Positions 1-7,767 of a stretch of 64,000 nt of DNA are shown one piece after another; within the stretch, counting starts at the first letter, position 1, and each line of letters starts with the position of its first letter. The stretch lies in contig NZ_VZII01000037.1 of the NCBI RefSeq assembly GCF_009391885.1, positions 124,001 through 188,000 of the forward strand, read 5' to 3'. The notes beneath the pieces are model-generated. The model had not been told where the DNA came from and did no database searches. It saw only the letters and a program-made list of their open reading frames with translations. A program made the position numbers and the translations under genes. This DNA is from Pseudomonas sp. MN1F. GTDB lineage: Bacteria; Pseudomonadota; Gammaproteobacteria; Pseudomonadales; Pseudomonadaceae.

Positions 1-179
1 TACGAACGGCCGCCCTTGCGGCTCGAATCGCTGCTGCTGCGGCCGCTACCACTACCGCTACCGGATTGCTGGCCGCCTTTGCGGCCGGCCTCGGAGGCCT
101 TTTCCCGGTCGTTGGCGAAATTGCCTGGGTTCTTGTTGCCACCCTGGCTGCCCGTGCGGCTGTTATCTTTGTTGGCCAT
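1..179 (-). CDS. KGG-repeat stress-induced protein (3' end at window edge)
   Basis: Reading leftward from an ATG at 179 the protein starts MANKDNSRTGSQGGNKNPG, carries the motif EAGRKGGQQSG and a Gly/Ser linker, then a second RKGG. This small hydrophilic Gly/Lys-rich composition is typical of the KGG (con-10/GsiB-like) stress protein family, thought to act as desiccation or general stress proteins in the cytoplasm. A GAGG ribosome site lies about 8 bases before the ATG. No stop is seen within the window; the two outermost bases read TA on this strand, so the stop could lie exactly at the edge. The family role is inferred from composition and motif only. Confidence 0.75.
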   Translation of the reverse strand, partial: MANKDNSRTGSQGGNKNPGNFANDREKASEAGRKGGQQSGSGSGSGRSSSDSSRKGGRS

Positions 180-293
180 GGTCTCTAACCTCTTGTGGCT
201 TTCGAAGTGTGAACGGCACTGCGCCGTACATAAGGTCGGAGTTCGGCGATATCGGGGGATTCGTTTTATTGCGAAGGGTTCGGACCGGTGGCG

Positions 294-1598
294 TTAAATA
301 AGCGGCGGCGGTTTATTTGGTGCAACAGCCGTTTCCGCCTGGCGCTGTCGCCCTCCCAGCCAGGCGCCGGTAAACGCCCAGCCCACGGCCAGCGCGGTAC
401 CGATGAGCATTGCCAGTTGCGGGTGATCGGCCAGCAGGTCCAGGCCGCGTTTGAGCCAGCCACTCAGTGCATCGCCACCGCGGTACACCACGGTGTCGAG
501 GAAATTCTTGGCCTTGTATTTGTCTTCGGCTGGCAACACCGTGAACAACATCTCGCGGCCCGGCCGCACCAGCGCATACTCACCGGCCCGGCGCACCACC
601 ATTACCACCACGAACACGGCAAATACTGGCGCCAGGGCCAGCCACACGAAGCCGGCCGCCATCACCAGCGGTACCGCCACCAGCAACACCCCTACCCCCA
701 TGCGCCTGGCCAGCCGACCGGTGAGAAAAACTTGAGTGAGGACCGCCAGCGCTTGCACCACGGTGTCGATCAGGCCGAACACCTGGGTCTGGCGGGTACG
801 ATCGGTGAAGGTTTCGCTGACGATGCGCGCCTGTTCGAAGTACAGGAAGGTGCTGACGCTGGCGAGCAGCAGCACGAACAAGAGAATGGCCAACAGATAA
901 CGGGAACCCAGTACGGCCGTCGCGCCGGCAAAGGGATTGCCGCCCAAGGGGCGCGATGTGGGTGGTTCATTCGCTGCAGGCAATGGGTTGCGATCGCGCC
1001 AGCGTTGCAATACGACGCAGGCGATCACGCTGCCCAACAAAAACAGTGCGGCCAGCAGCACCAGCCCGGCGTGTCCCAGCGGTGCCACCAGCAGCGTGCC
1101 CAGAATCGGCCCGCTCAAGCCTCCCAGGCTGGCCCCGGCGGCGAGCAGGCCGAACAGGCGCTTGCCTTGCTCGCTGGAGAACAGGTCGGTGAGCACGCTC
1201 CAGGCCAACGAAATGGTCAGCAGGTTGAACACGGACAGCCAGACGTAGAACGCCCGGGCGTTCCACAAGTCCTCTGGATTCACGGCAAACAGCACAGCGA
1301 ACAGCAACAGGTTGCTGGCGAAGAAACCATAGGTCCAGGGCAGGATGTGTCGGCGACGTACCTTTGAGGCCAGCCAGCCGAACAATGGCAGGCAGGCCAG
1401 GGCGGCGATGAAGGTACCGGTGAACAGCCACTGCAGGTTATCGACGCCACCCGCCACACCCATGGTTTCGCGCACCGGGCGCAGCATGAAATAGCCGGTG
1501 AACAGCAGGTAGAACAGCAACAGCCCGGCGAGTACTGCCGGGGCCTCGCCGGGCTGGATATTCAGCCCTTGGCCCAAGCGCTTGCGCCAGTTGCCCAC
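294..1598 (-). CDS. ADP/ATP-carrier-like MFS permease
   Basis: A 434-residue polytopic membrane protein with about 12 hydrophobic segments. The N-terminal half, with GYFMLRPVRETMG followed by paired helices and a basic loop (SKVRRRHILPW), resembles the bacterial NTP/NDP exchange transporter branch of the major facilitator superfamily. Substrate is unknown; free-living pseudomonads with such proteins are not known to import ATP. The start is a GTG 4 bases after the stop of the aldo/keto reductase gene, with TGAGG just upstream, so the two genes are probably cotranscribed and translationally coupled. Function beyond 'transporter' is inference. Confidence 0.75.
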   Translation of the reverse strand: MGNWRKRLGQGLNIQPGEAPAVLAGLLLFYLLFTGYFMLRPVRETMGVAGGVDNLQWLFTGTFIAALACLPLFGWLASKVRRRHILPWTYGFFASNLLLFAVLFAVNPEDLWNARAFYVWLSVFNLLTISLAWSVLTDLFSSEQGKRLFGLLAAGASLGGLSGPILGTLLVAPLGHAGLVLLAALFLLGSVIACVVLQRWRDRNPLPAANEPPTSRPLGGNPFAGATAVLGSRYLLAILLFVLLLASVSTFLYFEQARIVSETFTDRTRQTQVFGLIDTVVQALAVLTQVFLTGRLARRMGVGVLLVAVPLVMAAGFVWLALAPVFAVFVVVMVVRRAGEYALVRPGREMLFTVLPAEDKYKAKNFLDTVVYRGGDALSGWLKRGLDLLADHPQLAMLIGTALAVGWAFTGAWLGGRQRQAETAVAPNKPPPLI

Positions 1599-1602
1599 GG
1601 CC

Positions 1603-2511
1603 TCAGGTGAACTGCTCGATCAGCGCTTGCTGTTGCGCCTGGCTGAGCAAGGGCTCATGCCCTGCCTTGAGCTGGTCCAGCTGGCGCTCCGGGCGCCCGG
1701 TCGCGGGGATGACCGTGGTCACCGCCGGATGGCTGATGGCAAACTTGAGAAACAGCTGCGCCCAGCTGCTGATACCGGCCTCGGCGGCCCACGCGGGCAA
1801 GGCCTGGTCCTTGACCCTGGCAAACAACCGGCCGTCGTCGAAAGCACGGTTGATCAGCACGGCGACGCCCTTGTCCTGGCACAACGGCAACAGCTCGCGT
1901 GCCGCTTGTGGGGCATTCACCGAGTAGTTGATCTGGATAAAGTCCAGCGGTTCGCTGCGCACGATGCGCGCCACGTCTTCGTGGCCGCTGTTCAGGTAAT
2001 GGGTGATGCCGACGTAGCGGGTCTTGCCCTGCTGCTTGAGCTCACGGGCATAGGGCAGTTGCGTCTGCCAGTCGCGCAGGTTGTGAATCTGCAGCAGGTC
2101 GACCTTGTCGGTACGCAGGCTCTTGAGCGTGCCGGCCCATTGCGCTTCGGCATCGGCCCGGCTGTCGGCGGCGATCTTGGTGGCGATGAAACATTGCCGG
2201 TGCCAGCCGCCCTCCTCCAGCAGCTGGCCGAGAATGCGGTCGGCGCCACCATAATTGGGCGAAGTGTCGATGACCTTGGCGCCACTCTCGAAAAACGCCT
2301 TGAGCACCCTCTTGAGCTGCTGATACTCGGCGGAGCCGGCCTCGACCTCAAAACTGCCGGATGTACCGGCGCCGATCACCGGCAAGGCCTCTCCAGTGGC
2401 GGGGACCTTGCGCGTCAGCAAGCCACCGGAGTTGGCGGCCTGCAGCCAGGGGCTAGCGGCTACAAGGCCTAAAGCCGCACCAGCGCGTAGGACATCGCGA
2501 CGCTTGTACAT
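1603..2511 (-). CDS. Tat-exported aldo/keto reductase
   Basis: About 302 residues. The N-terminus MYKRRDVLRAGAALGLVAAS is a twin-arginine signal with an RRDVL core, so the enzyme is probably exported folded with its nucleotide cofactor. The mature part shows the aldo/keto reductase barrel signatures VIDTSPNYGGAD (Asp and Tyr), ATKIAAD (Lys) and LLQIHNL (His), giving the complete catalytic tetrad. I chose the ATG at 2511 over one 11 codons upstream because GGGAG precedes it at 7 bases and it leaves a clean Tat signal. First gene of a probable two-gene operon with the permease at 294-1598. The substrate cannot be told. Confidence 0.85.
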   Translation of the reverse strand: MYKRRDVLRAGAALGLVAASPWLQAANSGGLLTRKVPATGEALPVIGAGTSGSFEVEAGSAEYQQLKRVLKAFFESGAKVIDTSPNYGGADRILGQLLEEGGWHRQCFIATKIAADSRADAEAQWAGTLKSLRTDKVDLLQIHNLRDWQTQLPYARELKQQGKTRYVGITHYLNSGHEDVARIVRSEPLDFIQINYSVNAPQAARELLPLCQDKGVAVLINRAFDDGRLFARVKDQALPAWAAEAGISSWAQLFLKFAISHPAVTTVIPATGRPERQLDQLKAGHEPLLSQAQQQALIEQFT

Positions 2512-2599
2512 GGCAAAGCTCCCGTCATAAGTCGGAAACTTCAAGGCTAGCCGCTATACCCTGCGCTGGCGGGTGATTCTGTATCTGGATGTTTTGTAA

Positions 2600-3481
2600 T
2601 CAGGCCTGCAGCAGCACGCTCAGGTCCACACCCGCCTCGGCCATCGGTGGGCACCAGTAGTAGCCGCCGGTCAGCGGCCGGCTGAAGCGGTACAGGCCAT
2701 CGATGATGCCGTCTTCCAGGCCGCTCATGCGCCGCAGTTGCACCTCAAAGGCATCCAGGCTGTGGCCCAGGGCGACGAACGCCAGGCCTGCACCACGGCT
2801 GTCGGCCCAGGCGACCGAGCGGCGCACCATGAAGGCTTCTGGCTCGAAGCTTTCCTGGGCGGTGCGCTTGACGTGGGCCGATTCCGGCGCGTCGTCGAGT
2901 TCTTCGTTGTCGCTCAGACGGCGGCCGATGATGTTGTCCTGGTCGGCCTGGGGCAGTGACTTGAAGTACTCCAGGTCATGCTTCCACAGCTGGAAGGCAG
3001 CGAAGCTGGAACCGGCCAGGCCCGGCTGCTCGCCGGCAACAATGGCGGCGTCCACAGCCTCTTGGTCTACCGGGTTCTCGGTGCCGTCCTGGTAACCGGT
3101 CAGGTCGTGGCCACCGCGGTGGAGGAAGCCATCGACGCTGTCAGCCAGGCGCAGTGCCGGGGCCAGTGCCTGCTCCAGTGCCTGGGCCTGGAGCAGCAGG
3201 TCGCCACGCTCGTTGCCACGCAGCCACAGCCATAGGGCATGCTGGGTGCTCGGGTTTTCCACGGCGGCATCGAGCTGCGGGAAGGCGCGCAGGCCGGGAA
3301 CGTCACGACCAAGGGCTTTCACCAAGGGGGCTCCGATGCCAAGGATCAGCTTCTGCCCATCCACCTGCGGCAGCAATACATCCAGTACGCCAGGCAGCGC
3401 CTCGGGCGACTGCAGGGCGAAGAACAGGTGACGGGCGTGGGCCGGCACAGGGGTGGCAAGCAGACCTTGCTGGAACGGCAT
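2600..3481 (-). CDS. Dyp-type heme peroxidase
   Basis: 293 residues, the usual length of bacterial dye-decolorizing peroxidases. The diagnostic GxxDG motif is present as GYQDGTENP (residues 129-137, distal Asp at 132), and a candidate proximal heme-ligand His sits in SAHVKR (about 203). A C-terminal ferredoxin-like half follows (GHSLDAFEVQLRRMSG). The family oxidises phenolics, dyes and porphyrinogens with hydrogen peroxide. No Tat or Sec signal is seen, and no encapsulin gene is next to it, so cytoplasmic action is likely. GAGGA precedes the ATG. It is transcribed alone, divergently from the symporter at 3674. Confidence 0.93.
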   Translation of the reverse strand: MPFQQGLLATPVPAHARHLFFALQSPEALPGVLDVLLPQVDGQKLILGIGAPLVKALGRDVPGLRAFPQLDAAVENPSTQHALWLWLRGNERGDLLLQAQALEQALAPALRLADSVDGFLHRGGHDLTGYQDGTENPVDQEAVDAAIVAGEQPGLAGSSFAAFQLWKHDLEYFKSLPQADQDNIIGRRLSDNEELDDAPESAHVKRTAQESFEPEAFMVRRSVAWADSRGAGLAFVALGHSLDAFEVQLRRMSGLEDGIIDGLYRFSRPLTGGYYWCPPMAEAGVDLSVLLQA

Positions 3482-3673
3482 GACGGGCTAATCCTCGGCA
3501 AAAGCGGCATGCTACTGCGCCGGGGCGCCTATCGCAACGCGGCATGCAGACGCTGTGCGGCAAGGGTTGCCGGGAATCCGGTAACAAACGGTTACCAAGT
3601 ACTGGCGCATTGCGATTAGCTCGCCCATAAGGCCGGCCTAGACTGCCTGGATCCTTTGCCCGAGTGCCTGCCC

Positions 3674-4561
3674 ATGACCGCCTCACCGCTGCTGACTGCG
3701 TTCCTCCCTCTGGCGCTGGGCATCATCATGCTCGGTCTCGGCTTGTCACTGACACTGGCCGATTTCGCCCGCGTGGTGAAATACCCGAAACCGGTGGTGG
3801 TCGGCCTGTGTTGCCAGATCCTGCTGTTACCGCTGGTGTGCTTCCTGATCGCCAATGGCTTTGGCCTGGAGTCGGCGCTGGCGGTCGGGCTGATGCTGCT
3901 GGCGGCGTCCCCAGGCGGCACCACCGCCAACCTGTTCAGCCACCTGGCCCACGGTGATGTAGCGCTGAATATCACCCTGACAGCGGTCAATTCGTTGATC
4001 GCCATCCTGACCATGCCGCTGCTGGTGAACCTGTCGCTGGCCTGGTTCATGGCATCGGACCAGGCGATTCCACTGCAATTTGCCAAGGTCATGCAGGTGT
4101 TTGCCATCGTCCTGCTGCCGGTGGCCCTGGGCATGCTGATCCGCCATTGGGCACCGCGCTTTGCCGCCCGCATGGAAAAACCGATGAAACTGGTGGCGGC
4201 GCTGTTCCTGGCCTTCACCATCATCCTGGCCTTGGCCAAGGACTGGCAGACCGTCGTCGAATATGCCCCGGTGGTGGGGCTGGCTGCCTTGCTGTTCAAC
4301 CTGATCAGCCTGACGCTCGGCTACTGGGTACCACGCCTGCTGAGCATCCCCAAGCGCCAGGCCATCGCCATCGGCATGGAAATCGGCATCCATAACGGCA
4401 CCCTGGCCATCGCCCTGGCGCTGAGCCCATCGCTACTGAACAACCCCACCATGGCCGTGCCGGCGGCGCTGTACAGCCTGATCATGTTCTTCACGGCCGC
4501 AGGGTTCGGCTGGTGGGTCAGCCGCGGTCGCGTGGCAACCGCGCCTGCAACTGGCGCTTGA
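3674..4561 (+). CDS. Bile acid:sodium symporter (BASS) family transporter
   Basis: About 295 residues with nine or ten hydrophobic segments. The segments LMLLAASPGGTTANLFSHLA and AVNSLIAILTMPLLVN and the C-terminal MEIGIHNGTLAIALAL match the two discontinuous-helix repeats that hold Na+ and an organic anion in BASS/SBF proteins. The ATG at 3674 is preferred to an in-frame TTG six codons upstream. In bacteria these proteins carry organic anions such as pantoate or other carboxylates; the substrate here is unknown. The 3' end overlaps the convergent hydroxylase gene by 44 bases. Confidence 0.88.
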   Translation: MTASPLLTAFLPLALGIIMLGLGLSLTLADFARVVKYPKPVVVGLCCQILLLPLVCFLIANGFGLESALAVGLMLLAASPGGTTANLFSHLAHGDVALNITLTAVNSLIAILTMPLLVNLSLAWFMASDQAIPLQFAKVMQVFAIVLLPVALGMLIRHWAPRFAARMEKPMKLVAALFLAFTIILALAKDWQTVVEYAPVVGLAALLFNLISLTLGYWVPRLLSIPKRQAIAIGMEIGIHNGTLAIALALSPSLLNNPTMAVPAALYSLIMFFTAAGFGWWVSRGRVATAPATGA

Positions 4562-4991
4562 GCACCTTCAGCGGTGGCGCGTAGAAGAAGCCGAACGAGA
4601 CGCTGCCCGTACGCCCCTTCACGGCGTGGTGCAGCTGATGAGCGCTGTGCAGGCGCTTGAGGTAACGGTTGACTGGCCGCAGCTTGCGCGGCCAGTGCCG
4701 GTGAAACAAGCCGTCGTGGGCCAGCACATACAGCACCCCATACCCGGCCATGCCAGCCCCCACCCACTGCAATGGCGCATGACCGGCCTTGCCCAGGGCG
4801 ACCAGCGCCGTGGCGATCAGGCCCAGCGCCACCAGGTACAGGTCGTTGGTTTCCAGCATGCCCAGCTGCGGCTCATGGTGCGAGCGGTGCAGCCACCAGC
4901 CGCAGCCATGCATGATGTACTTGTGAGCCAGTGTGCCGACACCTTCCATGGCCACCAGGGTGCCGAGCAGCACGGTGAGATTGAACAGCAT
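4518..4991 (-). CDS. CrtZ-like beta-carotene/fatty-acid hydroxylase
   Basis: 157 residues from the ATG at 4991 (MLFNLTVLLGTL). Histidine clusters HKYIMHG, HRSHH, HDGLFHRH and HSAHQLHH in order are the di-iron ligand set of the beta-carotene 3-hydroxylase branch of the fatty acid hydroxylase superfamily, with four hydrophobic segments between them. Length fits CrtZ. No phytoene synthase, desaturase or cyclase gene lies near, so the substrate is open: a carotenoid made elsewhere, or another membrane lipid. The frame stays open far upstream of 4991, but the extra residues do not look like protein. It converges on, and overlaps, the symporter gene. Confidence 0.8.
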   Translation of the reverse strand: MLFNLTVLLGTLVAMEGVGTLAHKYIMHGCGWWLHRSHHEPQLGMLETNDLYLVALGLIATALVALGKAGHAPLQWVGAGMAGYGVLYVLAHDGLFHRHWPRKLRPVNRYLKRLHSAHQLHHAVKGRTGSVSFGFFYAPPLKVLKRQLQARLPRDRG

Positions 4992-5111
4992 GTAACGGTC
5001 CGGGGTATGGCAGAGAATGGCGCAAGGGTACCGATTACCCAGGTTTATTTCCATGCAGGCGTGACCGGCTGTAGGGCATTTCCGGATGAATCCCTTGTCA
5101 TGTTTTTGCCC

Positions 5112-5140
5112 TTGACCCTCTGTGGCTGGCGGCGTAAGGT
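5112..5140 (+). promoter_or_regulatory. Candidate sigma-70 promoter for the mgtC leader
   Basis: TTGACC and TAAGGT are separated by exactly 17 bases. The -35 box matches five of six consensus positions, the -10 only three. It would start a transcript with a leader of about 230 bases before the MgtC-family gene. Inference from spacing only. Confidence 0.3.
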
Positions 5141-5165
5141 CCGCGGCGCAATTTCGCATCCCTGA

Positions 5166-5293
5166 ACAGGAGTCCTGCTTTGGACAGTAGCCCCAGTCGC
5201 TTGCGACAGGCCCACACGGCGAGCTAGTCCGGCAGCTTCCTGCCACTGTCTCGCCATTGGCCAGGCGGTGGAATTCTCCAGCCTTTGAAGGCT
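5166..5293 (+). promoter_or_regulatory. Structured 5' leader of the MgtC-family gene
   Basis: The 382-base gap between the hydroxylase and MgtC starts holds no gene but several nested stems: GTCG-CTTG-CGAC at 5196-5207, GGCAG-CTTC-CTGCC at 5231-5244 enclosed by GGCGAG/CTCGCC (5218-5223 with 5250-5255), and AGCCTT-TG-AAGGCT at 5280-5293 followed by a pyrimidine-rich run. A further stem CGGGC-GTGA-GCCCG lies just before the ribosome site. Leaders of mgt genes in other bacteria sense Mg2+ or translation of a short peptide. I could not match this one to a known riboswitch family. Confidence 0.35.
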
Positions 5294-5373
5294 TTCCCCT
5301 CTTTCCTTTCGTGGTCCTGCGCATTTTCTGGTTATTCAACCGTGCGGGCGTGAGCCCGTGGAAGAGGTTTGCT

Positions 5374-6087
5374 ATGGATTGGAAAGTCTTTCTGCTGCGC
5401 GTCAGCATTGCCCTGCTGCTCGGTGCCCTGATCGGTGCCGAGCGTCAACTGCGTCAGCGCCTGACCGGGCTGCGCACCAACGCGCTGGTCAGCACCGGCG
5501 CCTGCCTGTTCGTCCTGATGACCCAGGCGGTGCCTGGCATGGCGCCCAACGATGCCTCGCGGGTGGCCGCTTACGTGGTCTCCGGCATTGGGTTTCTGGG
5601 TGGTGGGGTCATTATGCGCGACGGCTTCAACGTGCGCGGCCTGAACACCGCCGCCACGCTCTGGTGCACCGCCGCGGTCGGTGTGTTGTGCAGCCTCGGG
5701 CTGTTGCTTGAAGCAACACTTGGCAGCCTGATGGTGCTGTGTGCCAACATCCTGCTGCGTGACATCGCCCAGCGCCTCGACCGCCAGGAGGTGCTGCCAG
5801 CCAGTGAGGCCGAACAACGTTTCGAGGTACGCATCGTCTGCCGCGCCGAAGATGAGATCCAGGTGCGTAGCCTGATGCTGCACAGCCTGGGTGACCCACA
5901 GTTGCGCCTGCAATCGCTGCACAGTGAAGACTTGGCCAACCCGGCCCGCCTGGAAGTGCGCGCAGAACTGCTCGGCAACCCACAGGCACCGGCGCAACTG
6001 GAGCGGCTGGTAGGCCGGGTGAGCCTGGAAAAGGGCGTCAGCTCGGTGCGCTGGCAGTTGCAGCCACAGGTACTGGCGGCGGATTAA
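5374..6087 (+). CDS. MgtC/SapB family membrane protein
   Basis: 237 residues. The N-terminal 130 residues hold four or five membrane segments with the MgtC core ALLLGALIGAERQLRQRLTG, LRTNALVSTGACLFVL and VSGIGFLGGGVIMRDG. The C-terminal 90 residues form a soluble ACT-like tail seen in many MgtC proteins. The family is linked to growth in low Mg2+ and to control of ATP synthase or membrane potential; direct Mg2+ transport is doubtful. The ATG at 5374 starts the conserved region and is preceded by AGAGG. A long structured leader precedes it (see 5166-5293). Confidence 0.85.
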   Translation: MDWKVFLLRVSIALLLGALIGAERQLRQRLTGLRTNALVSTGACLFVLMTQAVPGMAPNDASRVAAYVVSGIGFLGGGVIMRDGFNVRGLNTAATLWCTAAVGVLCSLGLLLEATLGSLMVLCANILLRDIAQRLDRQEVLPASEAEQRFEVRIVCRAEDEIQVRSLMLHSLGDPQLRLQSLHSEDLANPARLEVRAELLGNPQAPAQLERLVGRVSLEKGVSSVRWQLQPQVLAAD

Positions 6088-6120
6088 TCGATACTATTGC
6101 CTGCCCATGGAGGACTTTCA

Positions 6121-6654
6121 ATGCGCGTGCGCCCCGCCCTGCTCCCAGACATCGCCCAACTGATTGCCGTCGAGCAATCAGCCGCACAGGCGTTCTTGCG
6201 GCTGCCCGAACTGGCCTGGCTGGCAAGTGCCGAGGGGTTGGACGAAAAGGCGCACAAGGCCTTCATTGACGACCATGGCAGCTGGTTGGCCGAGGATGAT
6301 CAAGGGCAGGCCCTGGGCTTTGTGTGCCTGAGCCTGGAAGGCCAGGCGCTGCATGTGCATGAGCTTTCTGTACGGATGCAGTCGCAGGGGCAAGGTATCG
6401 GCAGCCAGTTGCTGGACCAGGCGTGTGCCGTGGCGCGGCATCGGGGTGCCCTGGAGCTGACGTTGACCACTTTTGCGCAAGTGCCCTGGAATGGCCCCTT
6501 TTATGCGCGATACGGGTTCGAGGTGCTTGATGAACAGCACCTCGGAGCAAGGTTGCAGGGCATTCTGGCAACAGAGCGCGCGCATGGCTTATCAGGGCGG
6601 TGTGCAATGCGCCTGGCGCTGGTCGCCCGGTGCCAAGAAAAACTAAACCTTTGA
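6121..6654 (+). CDS. GNAT-family N-acetyltransferase
   Basis: 177 residues starting MRVRPALLPDIAQLIAVEQ, with the GNAT acetyl-CoA loop RMQSQGQGIGSQLLDQA (motif A, Q/RxxGxG/A form) and the later segment PFYARYGFEVL (motif B). The domain is complete and of usual length. GGAGGA sits 8 bases before the ATG at 6121, which decides this start over an upstream in-frame TTG. It follows the MgtC gene by 33 bases and may be cotranscribed. Acceptor (small molecule or protein N-terminus) cannot be told from sequence. Confidence 0.87.
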   Translation: MRVRPALLPDIAQLIAVEQSAAQAFLRLPELAWLASAEGLDEKAHKAFIDDHGSWLAEDDQGQALGFVCLSLEGQALHVHELSVRMQSQGQGIGSQLLDQACAVARHRGALELTLTTFAQVPWNGPFYARYGFEVLDEQHLGARLQGILATERAHGLSGRCAMRLALVARCQEKLNL

Positions 6655-6716
6655 CAACAAGCCCGGCTCAACCGTACGCGACACTGAGGTCGCGCCAACG
6701 TTACAAGGAGTCAGGC

Positions 6717-7217
6717 ATGAGTAATCTGTTCATCAAACGCGCTGGGTTGTCGCTGGTTCTGGGCATGGCATCGCTACAGGCGGTGGCCGCCACGTCGGAT
6801 GATTTCGTCGAAGCCGCCACCGAGTCGGGCATCGCCGAGACTGTCACCGGTAACCTGGCCTTGGAAAAAAGCCAGAACGCCGAGATCAAGACCTTTGCCC
6901 AGCAAATGGTCACCGACCACACCAAGGCCAACCAGAAACTCGGCGACATTGCCCGCAAGCTGGACATCAGCGTGCCCAATGAAGCAGCGCTGACCGACAA
7001 GGTGAAGAAAATGATCCTCGAATGGCGTGACGAGTCGTTCGACAAGTCCTACGTCAACAACCAGGTCGAGGCCCACGAAAAGGCTGTGGAGCTGTTCAAG
7101 AAAGAAGCGGCCTCCTCCGACAAGCCTGAACTCAAAGCCTTTGCCAGCGAAACCTTGCCAACGCTCGAACACCACCTGGAACAGGTCAAGGCACTCCAGG
7201 CCACCCACGGCAAGTGA
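6717..7217 (+). CDS. DUF4142 exported protein
   Basis: 166 residues. An N-terminal signal peptide (MSNLFIKRAGLSLVLGMASL, cleavage likely after QAVAA) is followed by a four-helix ferritin-like DUF4142 domain with FAQQMVTDHTKANQKL and the later EAHEKAVELFKKEA and LEHHLEQVKAL, the helices that carry conserved His and Glu residues in this family. Probably periplasmic. DUF4142 proteins are widespread and stress-associated but have no settled activity. AAGGAG precedes the ATG closely. The gene is followed after 24 bases by the small gene at 7242. Confidence 0.87.
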   Translation: MSNLFIKRAGLSLVLGMASLQAVAATSDDFVEAATESGIAETVTGNLALEKSQNAEIKTFAQQMVTDHTKANQKLGDIARKLDISVPNEAALTDKVKKMILEWRDESFDKSYVNNQVEAHEKAVELFKKEAASSDKPELKAFASETLPTLEHHLEQVKALQATHGK

Positions 7218-7241
7218 CCGCTCCACCACAGGAGGCCATTC

Positions 7242-7493
7242 ATGAGTAACGATGCATTGCGAAGCGAAATCCTGACCCGCCTGTTGCACGCCCACCCGCA
7301 AGGGTTGGGCAAGGAGCTGCTGGATAACTATCGCGGCGAGAAAGCCGTTGCTGGCATGCTCAAGACCCTGCAGGAGCATGGCCTGATCCAGGATGGCGCC
7401 GTGGCGATCGACGATGACCATCAGATCAGCGTGAGCTATCCGATCAAGCTGTCATCGGCAGGCGTCGAGGCAGCCAAGCAAGTGGAGGGTTGA
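7242..7493 (+). CDS. Small conserved-type hypothetical protein (83 aa)
   Basis: 83 residues, MSNDALRSEILTRLLHAHPQ onward. Predicted as short helices followed by a strand pair (AVAIDDDHQISVSYPIKLSS), reminiscent of a small winged-helix fold, but no clear DNA-binding signature is seen. A strong CAGGAGG lies 6 bases before the ATG. It sits 24 bases behind the DUF4142 gene and is very likely in the same transcript, ending at the hairpin at 7501. Function unknown. Confidence 0.75.
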   Translation: MSNDALRSEILTRLLHAHPQGLGKELLDNYRGEKAVAGMLKTLQEHGLIQDGAVAIDDDHQISVSYPIKLSSAGVEAAKQVEG

Positions 7494-7500
7494 TACCCTG

Positions 7501-7534
7501 CCGCCCCATCGCCGGGGAATCGGCGATGGGGCGG
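7501..7534. terminator. Perfect 14-bp inverted repeat between convergent genes
   Basis: CCGCCCCATCGCCG, a GGGAAT loop and the exact complement CGGCGATGGGGCGG. It lies between the 83-residue gene (plus) and the 56-residue gene (minus), so it could end transcription from both sides. There is no T-run on either side, so Rho-independent action is not certain. Confidence 0.5.
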
Positions 7535-7540
7535 GTCAAG

Positions 7541-7711
7541 TTAGCGCTTGTGGTCTGATTTTTCCACGTCCCTTGGCGGCTTGGCCGGCCCTTGTGGGTC
7601 AACCTGCGGGTCGTTCAGGTCGGGGGAGTCAGGGTCGAAACCGAGGTCTTCTTCCCGGTTTGCGTGGTCTGAGGAATGCGGGCCCTGTGGATGTTGCTCG
7701 GTCTTGTTCAT
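7541..7711 (-). CDS. Small acidic, proline-rich hypothetical protein (56 aa)
   Basis: A 56-residue frame starting MNKTEQHPQGPHSSDHANRE and continuing with GFDPDSPDLNDPQVDPQGP, ending in KSDHKR. It is strongly hydrophilic, Asp/Pro-rich and likely unstructured. GGGAGAG sits about 7 bases before the ATG, and the frame is bounded by the intergenic hairpin at 7501 and the KfrA-like gene at 7768, so it has its own space and does not overlap another gene. No family recognised. Coding status rests on ribosome site, composition and position. Confidence 0.6.
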   Translation of the reverse strand: MNKTEQHPQGPHSSDHANREEDLGFDPDSPDLNDPQVDPQGPAKPPRDVEKSDHKR

Positions 7712-7767
7712 GATGCGCTCTCCCGGGAATGTCTACGGAAGAACACAGAAGCCTCAGGAAGTTTGAT

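Noticed and set aside
5170..5260. Resemblance of GGACAGTAGCC near 5182 to the yybP-ykoY (Mn2+) riboswitch core
   Set aside because: Only a few bases match and the second conserved internal loop is missing; kept only as an unclassified structured leader.
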